Source: Posidoniimonas polymericola
GTDB lineage: Bacteria > Planctomycetota > Planctomycetia > Pirellulales > Lacipirellulaceae
Direction: 5' to 3'
Length of the DNA: 64,000 nucleotides
Assembly: GCF_007859935.1 (NCBI RefSeq)
Contig: NZ_SJPO01000007.1
Location: 124,001 to 188,000, forward strand
Positions 41,581 to 50,259 of the stretch are shown piece by piece. A model generated the notes under the pieces. The model ran no database searches. It saw only the letters and a program-made list of their open reading frames with translations, and was not told the origin of the DNA. A program made the translations under genes and the position numbers. How positions within the stretch are numbered: the stretch's first letter is position 1; each line of letters begins with the position of its first letter.

Positions 41581-44500
41581 TAGTTGATCATCGTCACGGA
41601 GCCCTTCACCGTGGTCTGGCCGGTCCCCTGCACCGAGACCATCGTCCCCTTGGCCTCGAACGAGTTGTCCGCGCTGTGCGAGATGTTCATCCCCGCGGTG
41701 GTCTGGCCCGACTCGTCCACCGCGACGCTGTTCGAGCCGCAGCTCATCTTCACGCCGCTGGTGGTCAGCTCCAGGCACGGTCCGCCGTCGCCGCCGACCG
41801 ACAGCTTGATGCCGTCGGGCGTCATGACGATCTGCGAGCCCGAACCGGCGGGCCCGACCGACAGTGTCAGCGTGCCCTGGTCGCCGGTGCTGATGTCGAC
41901 CTGGCCGGTGTCGGAGTCGCGGCGGACCTGCACGCTGGCCGGCCCGCACACGATGGTCGCCTGGCCGGTCGAGTTGATCGCCACGACGCCGTTGTCCTCG
42001 CCGTCGGCGCCGTGGGCGTCGAGGTGGATCAGCGACGGGTCGGTGTCCGAGTCGTCGGACGCACGGGCGCGGAACGTGATGTGCCGAGCCCCGGTCGACA
42101 GCAGGCCGTCGTAGCACTGGTAGACGTCGGCGTCGTCGCTGCCGAAGGTAATGTCGTCGGCCGACGGGGAGTCGTCCTCGTCGCTGGAGTCGGAGTCGGC
42201 CGCGGCGTCGGCGTCCTGGTCGTCGTCGCCGCCGGAGTCGTCCTGGTCGTCCTCCTCATCCTCGTCTTCGGCGTCGTCAACCGAGTTGTCTTCGGAGTCG
42301 GACTGCGACTGCTGGGCCGACGCGTCTGCCGTGCCCGCCGCGGCGAGGGTTGAGCCGGCGTCCGTGGCGTTCTGGGCGAGCGACAAGATCAGCGACGCGT
42401 AGTCCGACCCCAACGCGCCGGCGTGGTCCGAGAGGCTAGAGGCCTCGTCCTGCTTCTCGGCTCCGGCGTCGGTCTCGCCGTTGGCCTTCTCGAGCTCAAT
42501 CAGCAGGTTCAGCAGCGCCCCACTGATGCCGCGTGGGCCGAGCGTGCGGACCAGGTTCTCCCAGATTACCGGGTTATTGGTCTGCGACGCGAAGCCGAGC
42601 GAAGTCAACGCGACCGAAGCCGTGACGATGCCGCTCACCAGAGCACTGCGTGGGTTGGCGTTGTCAAACGTCTTCTTGCTGCGGCGGTCGATCTCGCTGC
42701 CGTGACGGATGTTGGTCGCCGGGCCGTAGTGCAGGGCCCGGCCCTCGCCGAACAGGCCCGACCACTGCCCGGTCGGCATAAGCAGGTTCTGGAGGGCGTT
42801 GATCTTACCTTCGGGCAGCCAGCCGAGCGGGTCGATGCAGATGTCGAGCTTGCCGCCGAACACTACCTCGTTGGATGTCCCGCACGGCAGACCGCCGACG
42901 ATACTGGCGGCGTTGCCGAGCGTTACGCTGATGTCCGACTCGAAGTTCTTCGCCAACCCGAGGTTGCGGTATTTCTTGGTGATTGGCGTCTTGATGCCGG
43001 TCGGGTTCGCTTCGGGAATCGGGCCGCCGCCCGCACCGGAGCCGAACAGCCGCGAGATGCCGCCAAACACCCGCACCGACGGCCCGGCGACAAACTCGTG
43101 GTGGCTTTCTTCGGTGACCGAGATCGTGTGCTTCTCGGAGTGCAGGTTGAGGTGCTCTTGCCCCAGCTTGTCGTAGAACACGATCGAGCTGGAGTCCTTG
43201 GCCGGGTTCCCGTTGACGCTGCAGGACTTGATTCCGCCGAGCACGGAGTTTGTCGGCAGCTTCATCGGCGGCATGTTCTCGCTGTTGTACAGGCTGCCCA
43301 CGATCACCGGCCGGTCCGGGTCGCCGTGCTCGAACGCGACCAGCACCTCGTGGTTGTGGCGGGGCCAGAAGAACGCGCCCCAGTTGTTGCCGGCCCAGAT
43401 CTGCGCAACGCGGACCCAGCAAGACCGGTCCGCCGGCTGGGCGGTTTCTGGCTTGTCCAGCTGCTCGCCGCCGTCGGCGGGCGGGTCGTCCGCGCCTGCG
43501 GGGGCCTGCTCTGCGGCCGCGTCGTCCTCGGCCGGCGCGTCGGGTCGGCGGTCCCACGGGAAGCGGACCTTCACGCGTCCGTAGCAGTCGATCAGCTGTT
43601 CCCGGCGGTCGTCCTTGGCGGCGTTGGCGGCGATGTCGGCCACCACCCGGGCGGTCTGCACGCCGTGGATCACCGGCCGCGGCGTGACCCGCGGCGCCCG
43701 GTACGCCAGCGACGACGGCTGGCAGGCGAACGTGTTCTGGTAGCTGAGCGTGTCGTCCGTCTGCGACGACGACACGCCCACCCCCAGCTTGACCGTGTGC
43801 ATGACCGAGAGGATCAGGTAGTCGCCGTCGGCGCTAAAGTGGCCGTTGAGTGTGAACACGCCGCCCGCGTAGAACTGCAGCACGTCGCTGGTGCCGGAGA
43901 TCTGGACCGCCTGATTCGCGATCAGCTGCGCCTGCAGGGTCGCCTCGGCGGCGGCGTCGTCAGCGATGTTCTTGAGGGGCGTCTCGGCGAGCTTCTCGGG
44001 GTCGACCTCCAGGGCCTCTTTGGCCAGGGCGTCGTAGCGGTGGGCGTAGCCGCCCGGGAAGTCGTACAGCTCGAAGGTCGCGTCGAGCGGGTTGAACTTG
44101 TGCGTCTGGTCGCCGACGGCGGTGGTGGCCGGCAGCTTGCCGTCGCCGTCGTACGACTCGTCGGCGTGCTGATAGTGCCGGTCGCCGAGCTTCACCGCGG
44201 TCGGCGTGAGCCGCTGGGTCTTGACCCACGACTTGACCGTGGAGTCGCCCTCGTTGATGTCCTTGTAGTCGACCGGGTCGAGGCCGTCGATCTTGGCGAG
44301 CTGTGTCGAGTCGTCGCACAGCACGAGGGTGTGGGCGTCGCCCTGGTGCTCGAAGTAGTAGTTGAGCCCGTACTCCTCGATCAGCCGGCTGAGGAAGGTG
44401 AAGTCAGTCTCGCGGTACTGCACGCAGTAGTTGCGGGGCTGGCGGTTGTCGGCCTGCGTGTACGACTTCTTGACCGTGAAGCCCTCGAGCAGCGTGTCGA

Positions 44501-44984
44501 GGATCTCGTCGACCTTCTGGGCCTGGAAGACGCGGCAGTTGGTCCGCATCGCCAGCGCGTAGGTCGACGGCTCGAGCACGGCCGAGTAGAAGCAGTAGTT
44601 GTCGTCGCGGGAGGTCTGGGAGAAGCTGGTGATCACCCCGTTCCAGCTCCTGGACGGCATGTTCGGCACCTCGGCGGTCACGGTCACCGACTGGCCGAGG
44701 AGGTCCTCGAACGCGACCTTCGAGTCCTTCAGCGACAGCAGCTCCAATTCGAATCGGAACGGGCGGGACAGGGTCTCGGCGCCGGAGAAGCGGGTCAGGA
44801 TGACCGTCACCTTCTCGTGAGGGTCGTCGTCGAGCGGCGTCTTGATCCGCAGGGCGCGGGACTTCTGGTCCAGGCAGTCGTCGCCCTCCGCCTCGGCGGC
44901 GGACTCGGTCGCGGCCCCACCGCCGCCGCCGCGGAGCGGCTCGTCTTGCGTCGGTTCGGAGCTGGCAGAGTGGGCGTCGGGCAT
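41580..44984 (-). CDS. vgrG: Type VI secretion spike protein VgrG (TssI), extended form
   Basis: A 1134-residue protein. Residues about 45-400 are the VgrG/phage gpD-like domain (SRPFRFELELLS, SRLIEEYGLNYYFEH). The gp5 OB-fold region (about 465-600, VKVRFPWDR ... WVRVAQIWAGNNWG ... VLVAFEHGDPDRP) is interrupted by a roughly 40-residue Ala/Asp/Pro insertion. After about 650 comes a non-standard C-terminal extension: a helical part, an extremely acidic Asp/Ser/Glu stretch (about 890-945) and a final beta-rich part with repeats like gp5 needles (GTLTLSVGPAGSGSQ, GVKMSCGSNSVAV). It heads the operon vgrG-PAAR-DUF6931-peptidase. The extension may be an effector or a longer needle. Confidence 0.92.
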   Translation of the reverse strand: MPDAHSASSEPTQDEPLRGGGGGAATESAAEAEGDDCLDQKSRALRIKTPLDDDPHEKVTVILTRFSGAETLSRPFRFELELLSLKDSKVAFEDLLGQSVTVTAEVPNMPSRSWNGVITSFSQTSRDDNYCFYSAVLEPSTYALAMRTNCRVFQAQKVDEILDTLLEGFTVKKSYTQADNRQPRNYCVQYRETDFTFLSRLIEEYGLNYYFEHQGDAHTLVLCDDSTQLAKIDGLDPVDYKDINEGDSTVKSWVKTQRLTPTAVKLGDRHYQHADESYDGDGKLPATTAVGDQTHKFNPLDATFELYDFPGGYAHRYDALAKEALEVDPEKLAETPLKNIADDAAAEATLQAQLIANQAVQISGTSDVLQFYAGGVFTLNGHFSADGDYLILSVMHTVKLGVGVSSSQTDDTLSYQNTFACQPSSLAYRAPRVTPRPVIHGVQTARVVADIAANAAKDDRREQLIDCYGRVKVRFPWDRRPDAPAEDDAAAEQAPAGADDPPADGGEQLDKPETAQPADRSCWVRVAQIWAGNNWGAFFWPRHNHEVLVAFEHGDPDRPVIVGSLYNSENMPPMKLPTNSVLGGIKSCSVNGNPAKDSSSIVFYDKLGQEHLNLHSEKHTISVTEESHHEFVAGPSVRVFGGISRLFGSGAGGGPIPEANPTGIKTPITKKYRNLGLAKNFESDISVTLGNAASIVGGLPCGTSNEVVFGGKLDICIDPLGWLPEGKINALQNLLMPTGQWSGLFGEGRALHYGPATNIRHGSEIDRRSKKTFDNANPRSALVSGIVTASVALTSLGFASQTNNPVIWENLVRTLGPRGISGALLNLLIELEKANGETDAGAEKQDEASSLSDHAGALGSDYASLILSLAQNATDAGSTLAAAGTADASAQQSQSDSEDNSVDDAEDEDEEDDQDDSGGDDDQDADAAADSDSSDEDDSPSADDITFGSDDADVYQCYDGLLSTGARHITFRARASDDSDTDPSLIHLDAHGADGEDNGVVAINSTGQATIVCGPASVQVRRDSDTGQVDISTGDQGTLTLSVGPAGSGSQIVMTPDGIKLSVGGDGGPCLELTTSGVKMSCGSNSVAVDESGQTTAGMNISHSADNSFEAKGTMVSVQGTGQTTVKGSVTMIN

Positions 44985-45318
44985 CGACTTCGCTACGGGA
45001 TCGCTGCAGGTTGACTACAGAGTTGCTACACGGCAGAGCAGGCCGCGCAGCGGGGCGCGCCGGCGCGGCTTCTCGATCTCCTTCGGCCCGAGGCCCGTCT
45101 TCAGACAGGCAAATCGACCTGGCGGGTAGGGAAAACCCTCGCGGCCAGGCAGGCCGTGCGCCCTGCGCCGGCGGCGCCGGTCGTGCGTGTTTTTGGGGCC
45201 TGGGGAAGGCGTCGCTTTTTTGCCACATGCCCCTGGCAGGGTGCTACGTTTACGCGAAAGACTGCCGGCGCCGCCGGTGGTCGCGCTCCCCACGCACCTT
45301 CCCGGCGGTACCCTCGGC
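44985..45318. other. 334-bp divergent spacer between vgrG and the first giant gene
   Basis: No gene seen. It must contain the promoters for vgrG (minus strand) and 45319 (plus strand), which suggests that the spike operon and the giant membrane proteins are controlled together. GC-rich direct repeats of GCCGGCGCCG occur around 45170-45270. Confidence 0.45.
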
Positions 45319-48300
45319 ATGAAGCCCGACGAAGCGCAGCAGCCGCCCGAAGCGTCCCCACCGCGGGCAAGGTTTGGCCCGTCGGGACGCCCAGCGGGAC
45401 GCCGTCGCAGGCTGCTGTTTGCCTGGAGTTCTGCGACCGCGGCGCTGCTGCTGGTGCTGGTGTTCGCCACGACGCTGCTCAGTCCGCCGGCGCCGGTCAG
45501 CCTGATGACGGTCGGCGCCCACTACGCCGAGAACCTCGCCACGCCGCACAACGCACGCGGGTGGAACGGCCTCGAGACGCTCTGCCGACTCGGCGCTCAG
45601 AGCGAGTCGTTCCGGCTCGCCGGCCAGAGCCTGCTGCACGCCGACGCGACGCCGCTTCCCGCCGACCGCTGTTTCGAATGGCCGGCCGCGGTCAAGAAGC
45701 TTACCGGCGACACCGCCGTGCTGGTGGTCTCGGCGCACGGCGGCGGCGACGACCAGGGCCCGTTCCTGCTCCGCTCCGAGGCGACCGCCGCCGACGAACC
45801 GACGACCCGGCTGCGGGTCGCGGACCTGCTGGCGGCCCTCCGCAAGTCGCCCGCCGAGCAGCACAAGCTGGTGGTGTTCGACGCCACCAGCCAGTTCGGC
45901 ATGGCCCGCCTGGGGCTGCTGCAGAACCGCTTCGCGGCAGAGCTCGCCAAGCTGGACCCCGAGATCCAATCGATCCCGAACCTGGTGTTCGTCTGCGCGA
46001 GCAGCGACGGCGAGCGGTCGTGGCCGGCGGCGGGCGGCGGGGCGACCCTGTTCCTGCAAACCTTCATCGAGGGCCTGCGCGGCGCCGCGCCCGACCCCGA
46101 CGCCAACGGCCGCCTCAGCGGCGGCGAGCTGGTCTCCTTTGTTCGGACAGGCGTCGCCGACCGCGTGGCGACGCGCAACCGCCGCGAGCAGAACGTGCTG
46201 GTGCTGCCAGCCGGCGCGGAGGGGGCGAGCCGCCTGGACGCGATGGACCTCGCCCTGGTCAACAAGCACTACCAGCCGCCGGGTCCCGCCAAGGCCGTGA
46301 GCGATGTCGCCCAATTCAGCGCCCCTTGGGACCGCCTGCGCGTGCTCGGGCAACAGCTCGAGGAGCCGGCGACCACGGCGCCGATCTCCTGGCGTCGGTA
46401 CCGGCGCCTGCTGATCCGCCACGAGCAGCTGCTGGCCGCCGGGGCGCCCAAGCTGGCCGCCGACATCGCCCAGCTGATTGACGCCGCCGGGGGCGACCTG
46501 CAGGCGATCGCCAGTGACCTCCGTCAGCAGTTCGACCCCGTGCAGCTCCCCGCTGCCGCCTCTGCGGGGCCAATCAAAGCCGAACCAATCGTCGAGAAGC
46601 TGCTGGCCGCCGGCCCCGCCGCCGCCCGCGCCGCCTGGGGCAAGCAGCAGGAGGCCGTGCCGGCCGACCAGCTGCCGGGGCTGCGTCGTCGGGTGTACGA
46701 CCTGTTGCTGGACCGCTTCGCCGAGTCGCCGAGCGCACGCCTCGCCGAGACCGCGGCTTACCTCAAGGCGATCGACGCGCCGGACGCGCCGCGCCCGGCC
46801 GAGGCGCACCTGGTCGTGATGCTGGAACAGGGGCTGCCGACGGGCCGCGAAGCGTCGCGTTGGGATCAGCCGCTGCGGCAGGCGGTCGCCACCCGCCGGC
46901 ACGCCGAGCGGACGCTGCGGGGCATGGGCCTGGCCAAGAGCCGCGTGGCGCCGATGCTCGACAGCTGGCTGCGAACGCCCTTCGAACAGGCCGACCAGCG
47001 CCGCCGCGACGGAGAGGACCTGCTGTTCAGCGGCGACGAGTACCTGCCGCGGGCGCTCACCGCGCTCGCCGAGGCCGACGCAGCCTACCTGAGCCTCCGC
47101 CGCGACGCGGACGCCCTGGCCCACGCCATCATCGTCCGCGACCGCTCGTTCGACCTGCTCCCCTTCTACAGCGACGCCATCGGCATGCTGCTGCAGGCCT
47201 CCGAGGACGACCGAGACGACTTCCAACGGCTCGCCAAGCCGCTCGAGTCTGCCTGGACCTGCGCCCACGCGCTTTCTGAGCTGATCGAAAGCGAGCGTCC
47301 GCTGCGGCACGATCAGGCCGGGCTGCCGAAGGACCTTGCCAAGCACAGCGGCGAGCTCGAGAAGCGGCTCGCCACCCTGCGCTCCGCCATGCGGGCGTGG
47401 CAGGCCGACCTTGTAGAGCGTTCCGGCCCTTCGTTCTGGAACAACCGCGACGCGGCGTTGCTGGCGCCGGAACTCGACGACAGCCAACGCGTGCGGCTGC
47501 TGAGTGTGACGCCGCCCGCGTTCGGCGACGCCATGCGGACGGACCGGGCCGCGATGGACGCGCTGGCCGGGCTGCCCGAGTGGCGGAGGACCGAGTCGGT
47601 CCGCCGCGCGCTGCTCGCGGTCGCCGCGATCGGCAGCGAGAGGTACGAAGAGGGCGCCCATCAGCACAACCGATTTGACGAGGTCGCCAAGCAGCTCCAG
47701 GACGAGCACGCCGACCTCGGCGGCGTCCTAGCGGGCATCGAGACCGACCTCGCCAAGGTGTACAAGACTTGCCAGCTACGGCTGGTCCACGCGAGCGAGC
47801 TGGTGCGCAACGGCCTGCAGAACGACGCCGGCTTCGACCAACTAAGGCAGGCCGCGGAGATCGAGCGCGGGCTCGCGCCGGGCGTCGACGCCAAGCCGGG
47901 GCTCGGTCCGATCGAGCAGCTGCAGAAGGTGCGTCGGTTCCGGCTGCTGCTCGCCAACGCCCGCCGTGCGGTGACGGACGGCTGGAACGCCGACCCAGAC
48001 GCCTCGGCGCCGTACTCGCAGCGGGTCGCGGCCGCGTACCTCGCCCGCGCGGACCGGCTGATCCCCGGCCTGAGCGACACCCAGGAACTCTGGCAGCAGT
48101 CCAAGGCCGCGGTGTCGATAGGCATTCAGAGCCCCCAGCGGATTGATCTGGTTTCGGCGCTCGGCCCGGCCACGGCCTACGAGGTGTGCGGCGACCTGAG
48201 CGGCATCGCCGCGGTCGACGTGACCGGCGGCGCCGTGGTGGTCAGCAAGGCTCCCGCCGCCGGCAAGCGGCAGGCCTACCCGGTGAACGGTCGGGCCGGC

Positions 48301-50220
48301 CTGGCCGCGCCGCGGTTGATCGTTGAGGCCCCGAGTCTGCTCGCCGCGGTCGACCCGGTTGCCCCCGCCGCCGAGACCCACCCCATCCAGATCCACGCCT
48401 GGCTGCGTGGCCACACCGCCACGATCGAAACGCCGGTGGTGGTGCACCGCCGGCCCGACGCGGCCGACTTCCGCCCGCCGCCGCCAAAGCAGGCGGCGCT
48501 CTCGCTGGTCGCGTCCGACGCGGTCCGTGGCAGGCTGCGGCACGGCGGAGCCGTGGCGTTTGTGCTCGACGCGTCGGGCAGCATGGCCCCGACCGGCGAC
48601 CCCGCCGCGTCGAAGTACGTGCAGGCGGTCGAGGCCCTCCGCGCGATGCTCGCCGAAACCCCGGCCGGCGTCCGGGTGAGCGTGTGGGTGTTCGGCCAGG
48701 CAGTCGGCCCGCAGAAGACGGTCGACAACGCCGAATCAACCATCACCCAAGTGCTGTCGCCCGTCGAGTGGGACCCTACCAACCGGGACCTGCTCGATCG
48801 CATCGCCGCTGGGCTCGCCTACCCGCGGGTCCAACCGTGGAACGAGTCGCCGCTGGGCCGCGCGCTGCTCACCGCGGCCGGCGACTTCCGCGGGGTCAGC
48901 GGCCCGCGGGCGGTCATCGCCATCACCGACGGCTACGACAACCGCCTCGAGTCGGACGCGGCCGCCAACCCCAAGAAGCTCCCGCTGGGAGGGCTGGTCA
49001 AGCAGCAACTGGCGGGCACGGACATCGCCCTGCAGGTGATCGGCTTCCGCGTCGCACCGCAGGAGCAGGCCGACGCCCGCAAACAGTTCAAGTTCTTGGC
49101 TTCACTCTCCCCGCCGGGACGGTGGTGGGAGGCCAGCCAGCGATCCGAGCTCGACGCCGCCCTGCGGGCCGCGCTCGGCGGCGGTCGGGCAGACGCGGTG
49201 GCGAAGGTTTCGCCGCTGGGCGCCGCGGACGACCTGCTTGCCGAAGTCGAGATCCAAACGCCGAGTGACTCGCCCGCCACCACGCCGCTGTCCGCGGGCG
49301 CCTACCGGCTCGACCTCGTTGCCGCGGCGCCCGGCTCGCCCGAGTCGCGGGTTTCGGTGCGGGGCGGCGACCTGTTGGTGCTGCGGCTCACGTCCGCGGC
49401 CAAGGGGCTGACGCTCACGCCCGACACGCAGGCGGGGCTGCCGCGCCACACGATGGGCGTTCAGGAGAACGACGCCTGGCGGGTCCGGCTGCTGCAGCGG
49501 CGGCGGCTGCCGAGCCACGCGACCGCCCAGCTGATCGCGCTGGAACGCAAGCGGTCTCCCTCCGCGCCCCCCGAGCAGACCCTGCGGGTAACCCACCCCG
49601 AGCACCTGTGGATCGCCTGCGGCGACGACGCCGACGGCGCCATCGACTGGACGCCCGTCTACGGCTACCCCGTGTCGTGCTGGGAGGTGACCTGCGCGCC
49701 GGAGTCGTCGGCGTCTACCGGCCCGCTGCAGCTATGGTGGACCGTGCCGGGCCAGGAGCTGAGCTCGTTGTCGCTCCGCCGGAAAGAAGATTTTCAGCAG
49801 CCGGCCGACTTGGCAGGCCGCGCTTGGGACCTGCAAGGCCTGGCGGTCAAGATCGAGCGGGCCGCGGTCGAGTCGTGCGTGCTGCCGGACGAACAAGGCC
49901 GCCCGACGCGGCAAGACTCGCTGGTAATCGAGGTTGCCTGCCAACGCCCGTGCCTGATCAGCGTCGCCGGCGTCGACGCGGCAGGGCGTCAGCAACGCGT
50001 CTTCCACGACGCCGAGCGGTCGGTGGCGCGGTTCTGGCCCGTGTCGGCCGAGCAAACCGCCGAGACGCTGCAGGGCGTCACGATCGTGACCCTGGATGAC
50101 CTCAAGCGGTTCGCCCAAGACCAGCAGCAGTCATTGACGTTCGAGCGGCTGCCTGCCGCTTCCCCGAGCGAGCCGCGGCCCCTCCCCGCGGCCGGCTGGC
50201 TCGGCGCCTCGGCGAACTAA
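45319..50220 (+). CDS. Giant membrane-anchored pseudo-caspase with VWA domain
   Basis: A 1633-residue protein. The basic N-terminus (RRRRR near 28-31) and one helix (33-54) predict N-in, with all the rest outside the cytoplasm. Residues about 65-320 are a caspase (C14)-like domain: VLVVSAHGGGDDQGPFLL keeps the His140 position. The usual DACxSG strand reads VVFDATSQFG, so the Cys position is Thr190, and the C-terminal block NLVFVCASSDGERSW...GGELVSFV is the normal C14 ending. A long helical middle follows. The VWA domain near 1075-1290 has an intact MIDAS DASGS at 1084-1088. It lies divergent from vgrG and 39 bp before a paralogue. Not a known T6SS component; structural role proposed. Confidence 0.72.
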   Translation: MKPDEAQQPPEASPPRARFGPSGRPAGRRRRLLFAWSSATAALLLVLVFATTLLSPPAPVSLMTVGAHYAENLATPHNARGWNGLETLCRLGAQSESFRLAGQSLLHADATPLPADRCFEWPAAVKKLTGDTAVLVVSAHGGGDDQGPFLLRSEATAADEPTTRLRVADLLAALRKSPAEQHKLVVFDATSQFGMARLGLLQNRFAAELAKLDPEIQSIPNLVFVCASSDGERSWPAAGGGATLFLQTFIEGLRGAAPDPDANGRLSGGELVSFVRTGVADRVATRNRREQNVLVLPAGAEGASRLDAMDLALVNKHYQPPGPAKAVSDVAQFSAPWDRLRVLGQQLEEPATTAPISWRRYRRLLIRHEQLLAAGAPKLAADIAQLIDAAGGDLQAIASDLRQQFDPVQLPAAASAGPIKAEPIVEKLLAAGPAAARAAWGKQQEAVPADQLPGLRRRVYDLLLDRFAESPSARLAETAAYLKAIDAPDAPRPAEAHLVVMLEQGLPTGREASRWDQPLRQAVATRRHAERTLRGMGLAKSRVAPMLDSWLRTPFEQADQRRRDGEDLLFSGDEYLPRALTALAEADAAYLSLRRDADALAHAIIVRDRSFDLLPFYSDAIGMLLQASEDDRDDFQRLAKPLESAWTCAHALSELIESERPLRHDQAGLPKDLAKHSGELEKRLATLRSAMRAWQADLVERSGPSFWNNRDAALLAPELDDSQRVRLLSVTPPAFGDAMRTDRAAMDALAGLPEWRRTESVRRALLAVAAIGSERYEEGAHQHNRFDEVAKQLQDEHADLGGVLAGIETDLAKVYKTCQLRLVHASELVRNGLQNDAGFDQLRQAAEIERGLAPGVDAKPGLGPIEQLQKVRRFRLLLANARRAVTDGWNADPDASAPYSQRVAAAYLARADRLIPGLSDTQELWQQSKAAVSIGIQSPQRIDLVSALGPATAYEVCGDLSGIAAVDVTGGAVVVSKAPAAGKRQAYPVNGRAGLAAPRLIVEAPSLLAAVDPVAPAAETHPIQIHAWLRGHTATIETPVVVHRRPDAADFRPPPPKQAALSLVASDAVRGRLRHGGAVAFVLDASGSMAPTGDPAASKYVQAVEALRAMLAETPAGVRVSVWVFGQAVGPQKTVDNAESTITQVLSPVEWDPTNRDLLDRIAAGLAYPRVQPWNESPLGRALLTAAGDFRGVSGPRAVIAITDGYDNRLESDAAANPKKLPLGGLVKQQLAGTDIALQVIGFRVAPQEQADARKQFKFLASLSPPGRWWEASQRSELDAALRAALGGGRADAVAKVSPLGAADDLLAEVEIQTPSDSPATTPLSAGAYRLDLVAAAPGSPESRVSVRGGDLLVLRLTSAAKGLTLTPDTQAGLPRHTMGVQENDAWRVRLLQRRRLPSHATAQLIALERKRSPSAPPEQTLRVTHPEHLWIACGDDADGAIDWTPVYGYPVSCWEVTCAPESSASTGPLQLWWTVPGQELSSLSLRRKEDFQQPADLAGRAWDLQGLAVKIERAAVESCVLPDEQGRPTRQDSLVIEVACQRPCLISVAGVDAAGRQQRVFHDAERSVARFWPVSAEQTAETLQGVTIVTLDDLKRFAQDQQQSLTFERLPAASPSEPRPLPAAGWLGASAN

Positions 50221-50259
50221 CCGGCCCGGCCCGCCCGCGTCTCCCCGAATGTAAACGCC

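Noticed and set aside
42423-45014. An 863-codon plus-strand frame opposite vgrG
   Set aside because: VgrG is clearly the coding strand; the antisense translation shows only compositional bias.
45250-47709. An 819-codon minus-strand frame opposite the first giant gene
   Set aside because: The plus-strand protein has coherent caspase-like and VWA domains; the antisense frame has none.
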